Notes: a model not told the origin generated them from the letters alone. A stretch of 5,053 bases of DNA from an uncultured Fibrobacter sp. (GCA_947306025.1 CAMZFJ010000186.1:1-5053); one strand, 5' to 3'; counted from the stretch's first letter, positions 1 to 5,053 are shown. Made by a program: numbers and translations.

Positions 1-295
1 CATATTTAATCATCTTGTCGCCTTTTTCAAAATTGAATTCGTCTTCTTTCGGTTCGGTCGCGTCGAATTTCATTTCGTTTTCGGCCACGACCACGTTGAA
101 TTGAGTCTTGTGAATTTCTTGGAATTCTGGTTCGATATCGTCGTTGAACCATTCGCTATTCAATATGGTTCCGATAAAGCGGCCGCGTTCCTTGGCTAGC
201 TGTCGAATGGTTTCATCTGCGGCGTGAGCGTTTAAACCCATACCCAAAATTGCGGCACCTAGCGCAATACGTGACAAAGAATGAATCTTTCTCAT
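1..295 (-). CDS. GH10 endo-1,4-beta-xylanase, N-terminal part (runs off window)
   Basis: The first 98 codons of a secreted family 10 glycoside hydrolase are visible; the gene continues past base 1, so the catalytic glutamates are not in view. The start ATG (293-295) is preceded by an AGAGGA ribosome site 4-5 bases upstream. Residues 1-25 form a signal peptide (MRK start, hydrophobic core, AHA at 23-25, then ADET). The mature start aligns nearly without gaps with the neighbouring complete xylanase: IGTILNSEWF at 41-50 and VVAENEMKFDATEP at 69-82, the latter being the conserved GH10 N-terminal strand and loop that contributes to the substrate cleft. The expected role is internal cleavage of the xylan backbone outside the cytoplasm. 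It has its own promoter and lies downstream of a terminator, so it is probably transcribed separately from its paralogue. GH10 assignment is firm; exact specificity and the C-terminal architecture cannot be seen. Confidence 0.93.
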   Translation of the reverse strand, partial: MRKIHSLSRIALGAAILGMGLNAHAADETIRQLAKERGRFIGTILNSEWFNDDIEPEFQEIHKTQFNVVVAENEMKFDATEPKEDEFNFEKGDKMIKY

Positions 296-327
296 TTTTT
301 CCTCTTTACCCATTTACACCACCCCGA

Positions 328-356
328 AAGATATATAAAACGTTTTCGAAAGTCAA
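328..356 (-). promoter_or_regulatory. Predicted sigma70-type promoter of the partial GH10 gene
   Basis: Reading the minus strand, TTGACT (351-356) is followed after 17 bases by TATCTT (328-333). The -35 box has the same sequence as that of the lipoprotein operon at 2071. The predicted start near 320 gives a leader of about 25 bases that includes the AGAGGA ribosome site. The -35 box overlaps the U-tract end of the upstream gene's terminator. A -10 of TATATC (330-335) with a 15 bp spacer is a weaker alternative. Confidence 0.55.
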
Positions 357-388
357 ATAAAAAGGGACCAGGAAAATTCCCAGTCCCT
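355..388 (-). terminator. Intrinsic terminator of the 469-aa xylanase gene
   Basis: On the minus strand, AGGGAC (383-388) pairs with GTCCCT (363-368). Two G-T wobbles and then GGAA against TTCC extend the stem towards a short T-rich loop, giving about 11 pairs. A T-rich run (TTTTATTT, 355-362) follows immediately. It starts about 20 bases after the TAA at 409-411. On the plus strand the hairpin is not followed by a T tract, so it should act on leftward transcription only. Confidence 0.88.
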
Positions 389-408
389 AGTTCATTAAGA
401 GGTGAAAC

Positions 409-1818
409 TTATTTTATGGAAATCCGTTTGGTGATATTCGAGAATCCGCTTTGCGCTCGTACCACGTAAAGGCCTTCGGCGATTGTGGAGAGGTCGAATA
501 CGCCCTTGTCATTTTCGGCGCTGAAAATTGGGCGGCCTTGCATGTCGAATACGTCAATCTTTGCGGTCTTGGTTCCCGTCACGAACAGCATACGGCCTGC
601 AAGTTGCATGGAAATGCTGCTCGGCAAGAGGTACTGCTTGATGGATTCGATGGAGTCCTTCTTAGTAGAATCCTTAGCCGTCGTATCTTTCTTGGTCGAA
701 TCTGTAGCTACGGTGTCTTTCTTGGATGTATCCTGCGGCGGTTCGAAAGTCTGGAGTCTCACCAAGATGCTATCGAAAGCGGGCTTCGGCTTTAAATTGT
801 CGTCATAGATAAGGCCTTTTTGTCTGTTCAATCCGCCTAGCCAACTCCATTTATCAGAAACGCCCCAAATCAGGTACGTGTCTGCATTCGGTTCTTCGAG
901 GATGATGTCCAGGTATTGACGGAATGTTTGTCCTTGGCGTTCTAGGTCGCTCTTGCTGACATTGATGCCGCTCTTGAATCCGATATCGAGCTCGGTGATT
1001 TTCAGTTTGACATTGAGTTTTGCAAGTTCCTTGGCGAGGGAGCGGAGGCTATCCGGCGAACCGATAAAGTGCTTATCGGTGGTGGTGTCTTCCACGTGGG
1101 TCTGGGAGCCAACGCAATGGATAGGAATGCCGTTCTTGACCCAGCGTTTCACCTGTTCCAGCAAGAAGCCTGCCTTGGCCTTCGGATTGACACCCTGTTC
1201 GAGGTTGTAGTCGTTATAGCAGAGTTCTGCATCCGGGTCAACTTCGTGAGTCCACACAAAAGCAGAGTCGATAAATTCAGGACCGATACCCTGGTACCAC
1301 ACAGAGCCGGTGCGCCACTGTGGCTCGTTGTTGCTGATGGCTTCGTTTACCACATCCCATTCGTCAATCTGACCTCTCCAATGTCCGACGACATTTTTAA
1401 TGTGGTTCTTGAGCACGGAAAGCAGCTTTTGTTTATTGCCTTTGTAGTTGTTGACCCAGTTCGGAACCTGGCTGTGCCAAGCGAGAGCGTGGCCGCGCAC
1501 ACGCATGCCGTTTGCTTTGGCATACTTGAGCATTTTGTCGCCATTGTTGTAGTTGAAACGGTTTTCTTGCGGTTCGGTGGCGTCAAATTTCATCTCGTTT
1601 TCGGCAACGACGATATTGAATTGTTGCTTGTGAATCTGTTCGTAATTGCCTGGTAGCCCGCCGCTGAACCATTGCGAATTCAGAATTGCGCCGATGTAGA
1701 TGTTGTTTTTCTCGGCAAGCGATCTAAGGGTTTCGTCTGCGGCGACGGCGTTCGTTAGGCCTGCGCCAAAAAGGGCTGTGCCAAGCACAAGACCCGCTAA
1801 AGCATGAGTCTTTCTCAT
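409..1818 (-). CDS. Secreted GH10 endo-1,4-beta-xylanase with type-IX-like C-terminal tail
   Basis: This complete 469-residue protein should hydrolyse internal beta-1,4 bonds of xylan outside the cell. Residues 1-26 are a signal peptide (MRK, hydrophobic core, AVA then AD). Residues about 28-355 are the GH10 barrel: VAENEMKFDATEP at 71-83, GHALAWHSQVPNW at 109-121, DVVNEA with the acid/base Glu159, GSQTHVE with His241, ITELDIG with the nucleophile Glu276, and the WGVSDKWSW signature at 318-326. Residues 363-392 form a charged linker of three 10-residue repeats. Residues about 397-469 (IDVFDMQGRP, GLYVVRA, terminal KRISIK) resemble the C-terminal sorting/anchoring domains of type IX secretion substrates; this is a family-style match by eye. 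No carbohydrate-binding module is evident. The ATG at 1816-1818 is chosen because AGGAG lies 6 bases upstream and the signal peptide begins there. It is followed by a terminator and then by a paralogous GH10 gene. Confidence 0.96.
   Translation of the reverse strand: MRKTHALAGLVLGTALFGAGLTNAVAADETLRSLAEKNNIYIGAILNSQWFSGGLPGNYEQIHKQQFNIVVAENEMKFDATEPQENRFNYNNGDKMLKYAKANGMRVRGHALAWHSQVPNWVNNYKGNKQKLLSVLKNHIKNVVGHWRGQIDEWDVVNEAISNNEPQWRTGSVWYQGIGPEFIDSAFVWTHEVDPDAELCYNDYNLEQGVNPKAKAGFLLEQVKRWVKNGIPIHCVGSQTHVEDTTTDKHFIGSPDSLRSLAKELAKLNVKLKITELDIGFKSGINVSKSDLERQGQTFRQYLDIILEEPNADTYLIWGVSDKWSWLGGLNRQKGLIYDDNLKPKPAFDSILVRLQTFEPPQDTSKKDTVATDSTKKDTTAKDSTKKDSIESIKQYLLPSSISMQLAGRMLFVTGTKTAKIDVFDMQGRPIFSAENDKGVFDLSTIAEGLYVVRAQSGFSNITKRISIK
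643..732 (-). repeat. Three 10-residue linker repeats inside the xylanase
   Basis: Residues 363-392 read as DTSKKDTVAT, DSTKKDTTAK and DSTKKDSIES: three in-frame 30-base units with a shared D-(T/S)-(S/T)-K-K-D core. They separate the GH10 domain from the C-terminal tail. Codons differ between units (for example AAG AAA versus AAG AAG), so the repeat is better conserved as protein than as DNA. The likely role is a flexible, charged spacer. Confidence 0.85.
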
Positions 1819-1868
1819 TTTGTACTCCTCTTGTAATCCCTAATCCAATTAAAAACCCGTATAGAAAA

Positions 1869-1897
1869 TAAATAAAAAGAAGAACAAAAGATGTAAA
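1869..1897 (-). promoter_or_regulatory. Weak candidate promoter of the 469-aa xylanase gene
   Basis: On the minus strand TTTACA (1892-1897, five of six matches to TTGACA) is followed after 17 bases by TATTTA (1869-1874, a poor -10 match). It sits about 50 bases upstream of the start codon. A shifted alternative pairs TTGTTC with TATACG a little further down. Neither is strong, so the gene may depend on an activator or on a promoter I cannot recognise. Confidence 0.3.
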
Positions 1898-1934
1898 CAA
1901 AAATATGCGCGAGCTTGAAGGACGAGTTAATGGA

Positions 1935-1943
1935 GGGGGGGGG
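1935..1943. repeat. G9 homopolymer tract
   Basis: Nine consecutive G bases on the plus strand, preceded by GGA, lie inside otherwise AT-rich intergenic DNA about 117 bases upstream of the xylanase start codon. Homopolymers of this length can change length by replication slippage. Here the tract is outside any coding region, so any effect would be on promoter spacing or protein binding. Confidence 0.9.
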
Positions 1944-1970
1944 ATTGGCTTTTTAAACTTGAATTTTTTC

Positions 1971-1996
1971 CTATATGCTACAAGTGTAGCATATAG
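1971..1996. repeat. Perfect 12-2-12 inverted repeat in the divergent region
   Basis: CTATATGCTACA is followed by AG and then its exact reverse complement TGTAGCATATAG. Neither side is followed by a clean T tract (plus: ACTTATTTTG; minus: GAAAAAATTC), so it does not look like a standard intrinsic terminator. Its position between divergent genes and its symmetry favour an operator for a dimeric regulator, or a hairpin in a leader transcript. Its centre carries TACA-N2-TGTA, which recurs at 2100-2109. Confidence 0.8.
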
Positions 1997-2070
1997 ACTT
2001 ATTTTGTGATTTATTTTTATAAAAATGTTGAATTTTTGCAAAAATAACTGTATTTTGTTGCATAAAAATA

Positions 2071-2099
2071 TTGACTTGCTTAAAAGTCTGTTGTATATT
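2071..2099 (+). promoter_or_regulatory. Sigma70-type promoter of the lipoprotein operon
   Basis: TTGACT (2071-2076) is followed by a 17-base spacer and TATATT (2094-2099); each box matches five of six consensus bases at ideal spacing. Transcription should start near 2105-2107, giving a leader of about 25 bases before the ATG at 2131. An in-frame TTG codon lies inside the -35 box, so a start there would be an artefact. Confidence 0.75.
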
Positions 2100-2111
2100 T
2101 ACAGTTGTAAA
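2098..2111. promoter_or_regulatory. Candidate operator dyad over the predicted transcription start
   Basis: TTTACA, a GT spacer and TGTAAA form a perfect 6-2-6 inverted repeat that overlaps the end of the -10 box and the predicted start site. A repressor bound here would block the promoter. Its core TACA-N2-TGTA is shared with the larger inverted repeat centred about 121 bases upstream. No regulator gene is visible in the window. Confidence 0.45.
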
Positions 2112-2130
2112 AACGGTTAAGGAGACGTTT

Positions 2131-3144
2131 ATGAAACGAATGGTGCTGCCTCTTGGGGCTTTGCTTTTTGTTGTAGCTTGTGGCGATGATTCATCTAGTG
2201 CAATTTCTGAATGGGCCGAAAACAAGTCATCTTCGAGTGAAATGGCTTCATCATCTTCAAGTCAGATTGAAACTCTGTCAAGTAGTTCCTCTGAAAACGT
2301 CATCCTGAGCTCCAGCGAAGGATCCAGTAGCAGTTATTCGAGTTCCTCGTTGATTGCTTCGAGCTCATCTTCGACTCCGCTCAGCTCAAGTCGCAATGAC
2401 GTGAATAGCTCGTCTAGCGAAGAACATTCGTCATCCAGTATTGTTGTTTCCTCCTCGTCATCCTGGAACGAAGTGATAGGATCCAGTAGCAGTTCCTTGA
2501 ATTCAATTAGTTCTTCGAGCATGAAAAATGACGAATCTTCCTCAAGTGCAGAACTTTCCTCTTCTAGCGAAATCCTTACGGATCCTTCGAAAATTTTTGA
2601 AATTCGCAAACCGCAAGCAGGTGTGCTTCCGTGTGAAATTCCTTGGGGTGGCGATGAAGTCCAAAGGGATACGCTCTCTCAACATGATGTCATTTGCACT
2701 TACGACTACAATGGCGAAAAAGGTTTCCTATATGTTCAGTTGACGCCAAATTCCTGCGCTGGGGGAATGTCTATTACTCCGGGGAGTTACAATGTTGACA
2801 AAGCGGAGTTCTATATCAATGGAAAATTTGCGGATGTCGCAGATGTCGAATACGAATGGGGCGGTAACCACCACGTAGAAAATTTGAATTTTACGTACAA
2901 TGGAAATGTTTTCCGTTATGCGCAATTGACGATGGGTTGGGGTGGACGTCCTTGCCAAAGTATGGATTGTTTGAAGGTCTTTGAATCCGATGGAAAAACT
3001 TATATTGAAAATGGATGCAATGAACGTAGTCTCCCTATCGTTTGCAGAACTGTGAATGGAAAAGGTGAAGTTGCCGATTTTACGGACAATTACAAGGTTT
3101 GTGAAGGTGACCCGCGCACATTGGGCTATGATGTTGAATATTAA
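2131..3144 (+). CDS. Polyserine-linker lipoprotein with eight-cysteine C-terminal domain, paralogue 1
   Basis: I do not recognise a named family for this 337-residue protein. The ATG at 2131 is chosen because AAGGAG (2119-2124) lies 6 bases upstream and a lipoprotein signal begins there; an upstream TTG would lie in the promoter. Residues 1-17 form a lipoprotein signal, MKRMVLPLGALLFVVAC, with Cys17 as lipidation site, followed by GDD. Residues about 21-146 are a serine-rich spacer. Residues about 147-337 form a compact domain with Cys168, 189, 209, 275, 280, 296, 305 and 324, and conserved blocks CTYDY, EKGFLYVQL, NGKFADV, YEWGGNHH and GWGGRPCQSMDCL. All eight cysteines recur in the next gene, suggesting four disulfides and an extracytoplasmic, probably surface-exposed location. 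It is first in a likely three-gene operon. A binding role on plant polymers is possible but is only a guess from the xylanase neighbourhood. Confidence 0.9.
   Translation: MKRMVLPLGALLFVVACGDDSSSAISEWAENKSSSSEMASSSSSQIETLSSSSSENVILSSSEGSSSSYSSSSLIASSSSSTPLSSSRNDVNSSSSEEHSSSSIVVSSSSSWNEVIGSSSSSLNSISSSSMKNDESSSSAELSSSSEILTDPSKIFEIRKPQAGVLPCEIPWGGDEVQRDTLSQHDVICTYDYNGEKGFLYVQLTPNSCAGGMSITPGSYNVDKAEFYINGKFADVADVEYEWGGNHHVENLNFTYNGNVFRYAQLTMGWGGRPCQSMDCLKVFESDGKTYIENGCNERSLPIVCRTVNGKGEVADFTDNYKVCEGDPRTLGYDVEY
2352..2402 (+). repeat. 51-bp exact repeat, copy 1 (serine linker)
   Basis: These 51 bases, from GATTGCTTCGAGC to AATGACGT, are identical to 3319-3369 in the downstream paralogue. They encode the spacer segment IASSSSSTPLSSSRNDV. 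The flanking linker sequence differs in both length and serine codon choice, so the identity is local. Confidence 0.92.
2569..2603 (+). repeat. 35-bp exact repeat, copy 1 (linker/domain boundary)
   Basis: These 35 bases encode EILTDPSKIFE plus part of the next codon and are identical to 3470-3504. They mark the junction between the serine spacer and the eight-cysteine domain in both paralogues. Confidence 0.9.
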
Positions 3145-3172
3145 ATAACACTTGATGACAAGGGAACTTTTT

Positions 3173-4045
3173 ATGAAATTCTATGATTTTTTGTTTGGCT
3201 GTATGGTTCTTTTCGTTGTCGCTTGCGGTGACGCATCATCCTCGACTTCAGCCGAGGATCCATCAAGTGTGTCCTCCTCCTCGACTGAGCCTGCCCCGGA
3301 ATCTTCGAGTTCTTCATGGATTGCTTCGAGCTCATCTTCGACTCCGCTCAGCTCAAGTCGCAATGACGTAAGCAGCTCTTCGAGCGTAGAAGTTTCTTCG
3401 TCCAGTGCCGCAGAGTCTTCATCGAGCGTTGTTGCATCTTCCTCTAGCGTTGAACTTTCATCTTCCAGTGAAATCCTTACGGATCCTTCGAAAATTTTTG
3501 AAATGCGAGTTCCGAAACTGGATGCTTACACATGCGAGGAAAAAACAAATTGGGGTGACCGCGTTTTTACAGGAACATTTTCGCAGATTGATCTTGTATG
3601 CACTTACGATTACGATGGCGAAAAAGGTTTCTTGTATGTGCAGTTAAATCCTATTTCTTGTGGGTTGGCGCTTTCCTTAATACCTGGATATGGTGTTGAA
3701 AAAGCGGAATTTTATGTCAATGGAAAATTTGCGGATGTATCGGATGTCAAGTATGAATGGGGCGGAAATCATCATTTGCAAAAGTTGTGGTTTACATACA
3801 AAGATAAAGTATTCCGTTACGGACAATCGTCATTGGGCTGGGGAGGTCGCCCTTGTCAAGAAATGGACTGCTTAAATGTCTATGAATCGGATAAAAAAAC
3901 TTATGTCGCGAATGGTTGTGACGAACAGCGCTCTATTCCTATTGTTTGTAACGGAGTGGATCCAGATAAACAAATTGAAGAACAAATTTTTGACTTTACG
4001 GATAAATTTGAGGTTTGCGACGGCGATCAACGCCTGAAAGAATAA
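3173..4045 (+). CDS. Polyserine-linker lipoprotein with eight-cysteine C-terminal domain, paralogue 2
   Basis: This 290-residue protein is a paralogue of the preceding gene, 28 bases downstream. The ATG at 3173 is chosen over in-frame TTG/ATG codons at 3152/3155 because AAGGGA lies 7 bases upstream and the signal sequence starts there. MKFYDFLFGCMVLFVVAC carries the lipobox, with Cys18 the probable lipidation site, followed by GDA. Residues about 22-99 are a serine spacer, roughly 50 residues shorter than in paralogue 1. Residues about 100-290 match the paralogue's domain over the same length of about 191 residues, with Cys121, 143, 163, 228, 233, 249, 259 and 282 at equivalent places and the blocks YEWGGNHH and GWGGRPCQEMDCL retained. 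The C-terminal end differs (DQRLKE versus a longer tail, offset by a small insertion near 262-272). The function is unknown; an extracytoplasmic, disulfide-rich module is inferred. Confidence 0.9.
   Translation: MKFYDFLFGCMVLFVVACGDASSSTSAEDPSSVSSSSTEPAPESSSSSWIASSSSSTPLSSSRNDVSSSSSVEVSSSSAAESSSSVVASSSSVELSSSSEILTDPSKIFEMRVPKLDAYTCEEKTNWGDRVFTGTFSQIDLVCTYDYDGEKGFLYVQLNPISCGLALSLIPGYGVEKAEFYVNGKFADVSDVKYEWGGNHHLQKLWFTYKDKVFRYGQSSLGWGGRPCQEMDCLNVYESDKKTYVANGCDEQRSIPIVCNGVDPDKQIEEQIFDFTDKFEVCDGDQRLKE
3319..3369 (+). repeat. 51-bp exact repeat, copy 2 (serine linker)
   Basis: Identical to 2352-2402, in the same reading frame and at the equivalent place in the spacer. The copies lie 967 bases apart in direct orientation, so recombination between them could delete or duplicate one paralogue-length unit. 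Confidence 0.92.
3470..3504 (+). repeat. 35-bp exact repeat, copy 2 (linker/domain boundary)
   Basis: Identical to 2569-2603. It encodes EILTDPSKIFE at the start of the eight-cysteine domain of the second paralogue. Confidence 0.9.
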
Positions 4046-4062
4046 TTTGTTAGGAGCTAATA

Positions 4063-5053
4063 ATGCGTTTGGGGCGTTTCTCGTATATTCAATTCTTGCT
4101 TGCTGCATTGATGGTATCTTTGCTGGCGTGTAGCGATGACAATCCTACTGTCGTTCGTCCTTGTGATGAACAATCCGAAGGATGTGGCGATGCTGTTTCT
4201 AGTTCGTCTCATCTCGGGCCCGATCCGGAGTCCTCAAGTGAAATTGCTTCATCTTCTAGCGATTCTCCGCTTCCGGTCTTTATCCAGAACGATGATCAAT
4301 ATACGGGCTTTTATAAGCAAGACGGTTATGAGGCGTTCCGTAAATTGTCGTATCCATCCAAAACAGAAATGGGTGCGAGCTATTTGGTGAAAATTCTTAT
4401 TAGCGATTTTGGTACGGACAGCGTCGAAGTTCATTTTATGAACTCGAAGAAGTTCTATTATCATTATGATTTTGCACAAATGGTATTAGACGATACGCGT
4501 TCGCTATCCACGTTCAATCAGGAAACTTATTTCAGTGCCCAGAAGAATACCGTAGCCGGGACGCTTGCGTATTATGCATCTGTAGATTCCATGATTGCAT
4601 TGACGTTTTTCCCGACGGATTATATTACGCCTGTGCAAGTCGCTGCGGTTTATAAATTAGTTCAAGAACGCATGTTGTTCCTCAATTCGAGCGGTGCAAA
4701 GAACCGATTGTTCTATATGCCTGCGGGTTCCTCGGCCGAAAAGGCTGTGGCCGAATATGCCAATGAATTCAAAGCTTCTGATATCCCGGTCTATACGCAT
4801 GCTCAATTGTTCGGGGATATTTCGTTCCAAATTACGAACACGGGAACGGCTTACGGAACGCTTCGCAAACTCACCGCTGCAGAACTTGATACAGCGATTG
4901 TTTCGTCGCATGATATTTTGATTCTCGAAACTCTTCCTGCTGAAATTCCGCTAGTCGCAGCTACGATCACTAAAGATGCTCAAACACCGCTTTCGCATGT
5001 GAACTTGGCGGCGAAGGCTCGCAAGACTCCGAACATTGCTTTTAACGGAAATG
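4063..5053 (+). CDS. Lipoprotein with PEP-utilising (phosphohistidine) swivelling-domain motif, 3' end missing
   Basis: 330 codons are open to the end of the window. The ATG at 4063 has TAGGAG (4051-4056) 6 bases upstream and lies 17 bases after the previous stop, so it is probably co-transcribed. Residues 1-23 are a lipoprotein signal ending LLAC with Cys23 lipidated, then SDD. A Cys34/Cys41 pair and a short serine spacer (about 46-67) follow. Residues about 75-250 are a region I do not recognise, including FMNSKKFYYHYDFAQMVL at 125-142. Residues about 255-330 end with TKDAQTPLSHVNLAAKAR followed by KTPNIAF. This matches the T-x-x-S-H-x-x-x-x-A-R pattern around the phosphorylated histidine of PEP synthase, PPDK and water-dikinase swivelling domains, with His312 as the candidate. 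An ATP-grasp domain is expected further downstream but is not visible. The oddity is that ATP-dependent phosphotransfer is not expected outside the cytoplasm, so the domain may be repurposed. Confidence 0.82.
   Translation, partial: MRLGRFSYIQFLLAALMVSLLACSDDNPTVVRPCDEQSEGCGDAVSSSSHLGPDPESSSEIASSSSDSPLPVFIQNDDQYTGFYKQDGYEAFRKLSYPSKTEMGASYLVKILISDFGTDSVEVHFMNSKKFYYHYDFAQMVLDDTRSLSTFNQETYFSAQKNTVAGTLAYYASVDSMIALTFFPTDYITPVQVAAVYKLVQERMLFLNSSGAKNRLFYMPAGSSAEKAVAEYANEFKASDIPVYTHAQLFGDISFQITNTGTAYGTLRKLTAAELDTAIVSSHDILILETLPAEIPLVAATITKDAQTPLSHVNLAAKARKTPNIAFNGN

Larger units (their letters stand above)
1819..2130. other. Divergent intergenic control region (312 bp)
   Basis: This stretch separates the leftward xylanase gene from the rightward lipoprotein operon and contains no convincing gene. 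It is strongly AT-rich apart from a G-rich patch at 1932-1943. It holds the xylanase ribosome site (AGGAG, about 1825-1829 on the minus strand), a G9 tract, a perfect 26-base inverted repeat, short AT palindromes at 2013-2026 and 2033-2044, and the rightward promoter with a dyad at its predicted start. Both transcription units presumably take their regulatory input from here. Confidence 0.8.

Noticed and set aside
1069..1656. A 195-codon open frame on the plus strand opposite the xylanase, plus smaller ones at 451-795, 485-808 and 953-1210
   Set aside because: They lie entirely antisense to a well-supported GH10 gene, have no ribosome site or recognisable domain, and arise from codon bias of the true gene.
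1971..1996. The 26-base inverted repeat as a bidirectional intrinsic terminator
   Set aside because: The stem is AT-rich, no proper T tract follows on either strand, and no gene ends near it; an operator or leader hairpin fits better.
1724..2041. Minus-strand open frame starting in the intergenic region and overlapping the xylanase start, and another at 1971-2225
   Set aside because: Both run through AT-rich regulatory DNA and overlap real genes in other frames; they have no ribosome site or plausible protein features.
2013..2044. Palindromes ATTTTTATAAAAAT (2013-2026) and TTTTTGCAAAAA (2033-2044) as protein-binding sites
   Set aside because: They are exact but of very low complexity in AT-rich DNA, where such symmetry is expected by chance; they share no core with the two better dyads.
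2334..2609. Minus-strand open frame rich in Glu/Leu opposite the serine spacer (a similar one at 3181-3363)
   Set aside because: Serine codons read backwards give Glu, Asp, Arg and Leu-type codons without stops, so this is a composition artefact of the polyserine linker.
2191..3480. Serine-rich segments as a CRISPR array or tandem DNA repeat
   Set aside because: There are no regularly spaced identical repeats; the apparent repetition is at the protein level with mixed codons.

Overview
The window most likely comes from a fibre-degrading Fibrobacter (F. succinogenes or a close relative). I infer this from the combination of family 10 xylanases, lipoproteins with a CGD(D/A) or CSDD start followed by long polyserine stretches, and a type-IX-secretion-like C-terminal tail. 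No rRNA or other marker gene is present, so the genus is an inference.

Minus-strand half (1-1818): two tandem GH10 endo-xylanase paralogues. The complete one (409-1818, 469 aa) has a signal peptide, a GH10 catalytic domain with both catalytic glutamates, a linker of three 10-residue Lys/Asp/Thr repeats, and a C-terminal module resembling type IX sorting domains. It ends in a strong intrinsic terminator (355-388). Immediately beyond lies a separate promoter for the second GH10 gene, of which only the first 98 codons (295 down to 1) are in the window.

Divergent intergenic region (1819-2130): an AT-rich control region. It holds a G9 tract, a perfect 12-2-12 inverted repeat, a well-formed sigma70-type promoter facing right (TTGACT, 17 bp, TATATT), and a second small dyad over the predicted transcription start. 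The two dyads share the core TACA-N2-TGTA.

Plus-strand half (2131-5053): a tight cluster of three lipoprotein genes with gaps of 28 and 17 bp, probably one operon. The first two (2131-3144 and 3173-4045) are paralogues: lipobox, polyserine spacer, and a C-terminal domain of about 191 residues with eight conserved cysteines that I do not recognise. The third (4063 to the window end, open) is a lipoprotein whose last visible residues match the phosphohistidine motif of PEP-utilising (PEP synthase / dikinase-like) swivelling domains.

Working together (inference): secreted xylanases and surface- or periplasm-facing lipoproteins transcribed divergently from one control region. The most interesting items are the unnamed eight-cysteine domain pair and the presence of a phosphotransfer-type domain on a protein predicted to lie outside the cytoplasm.
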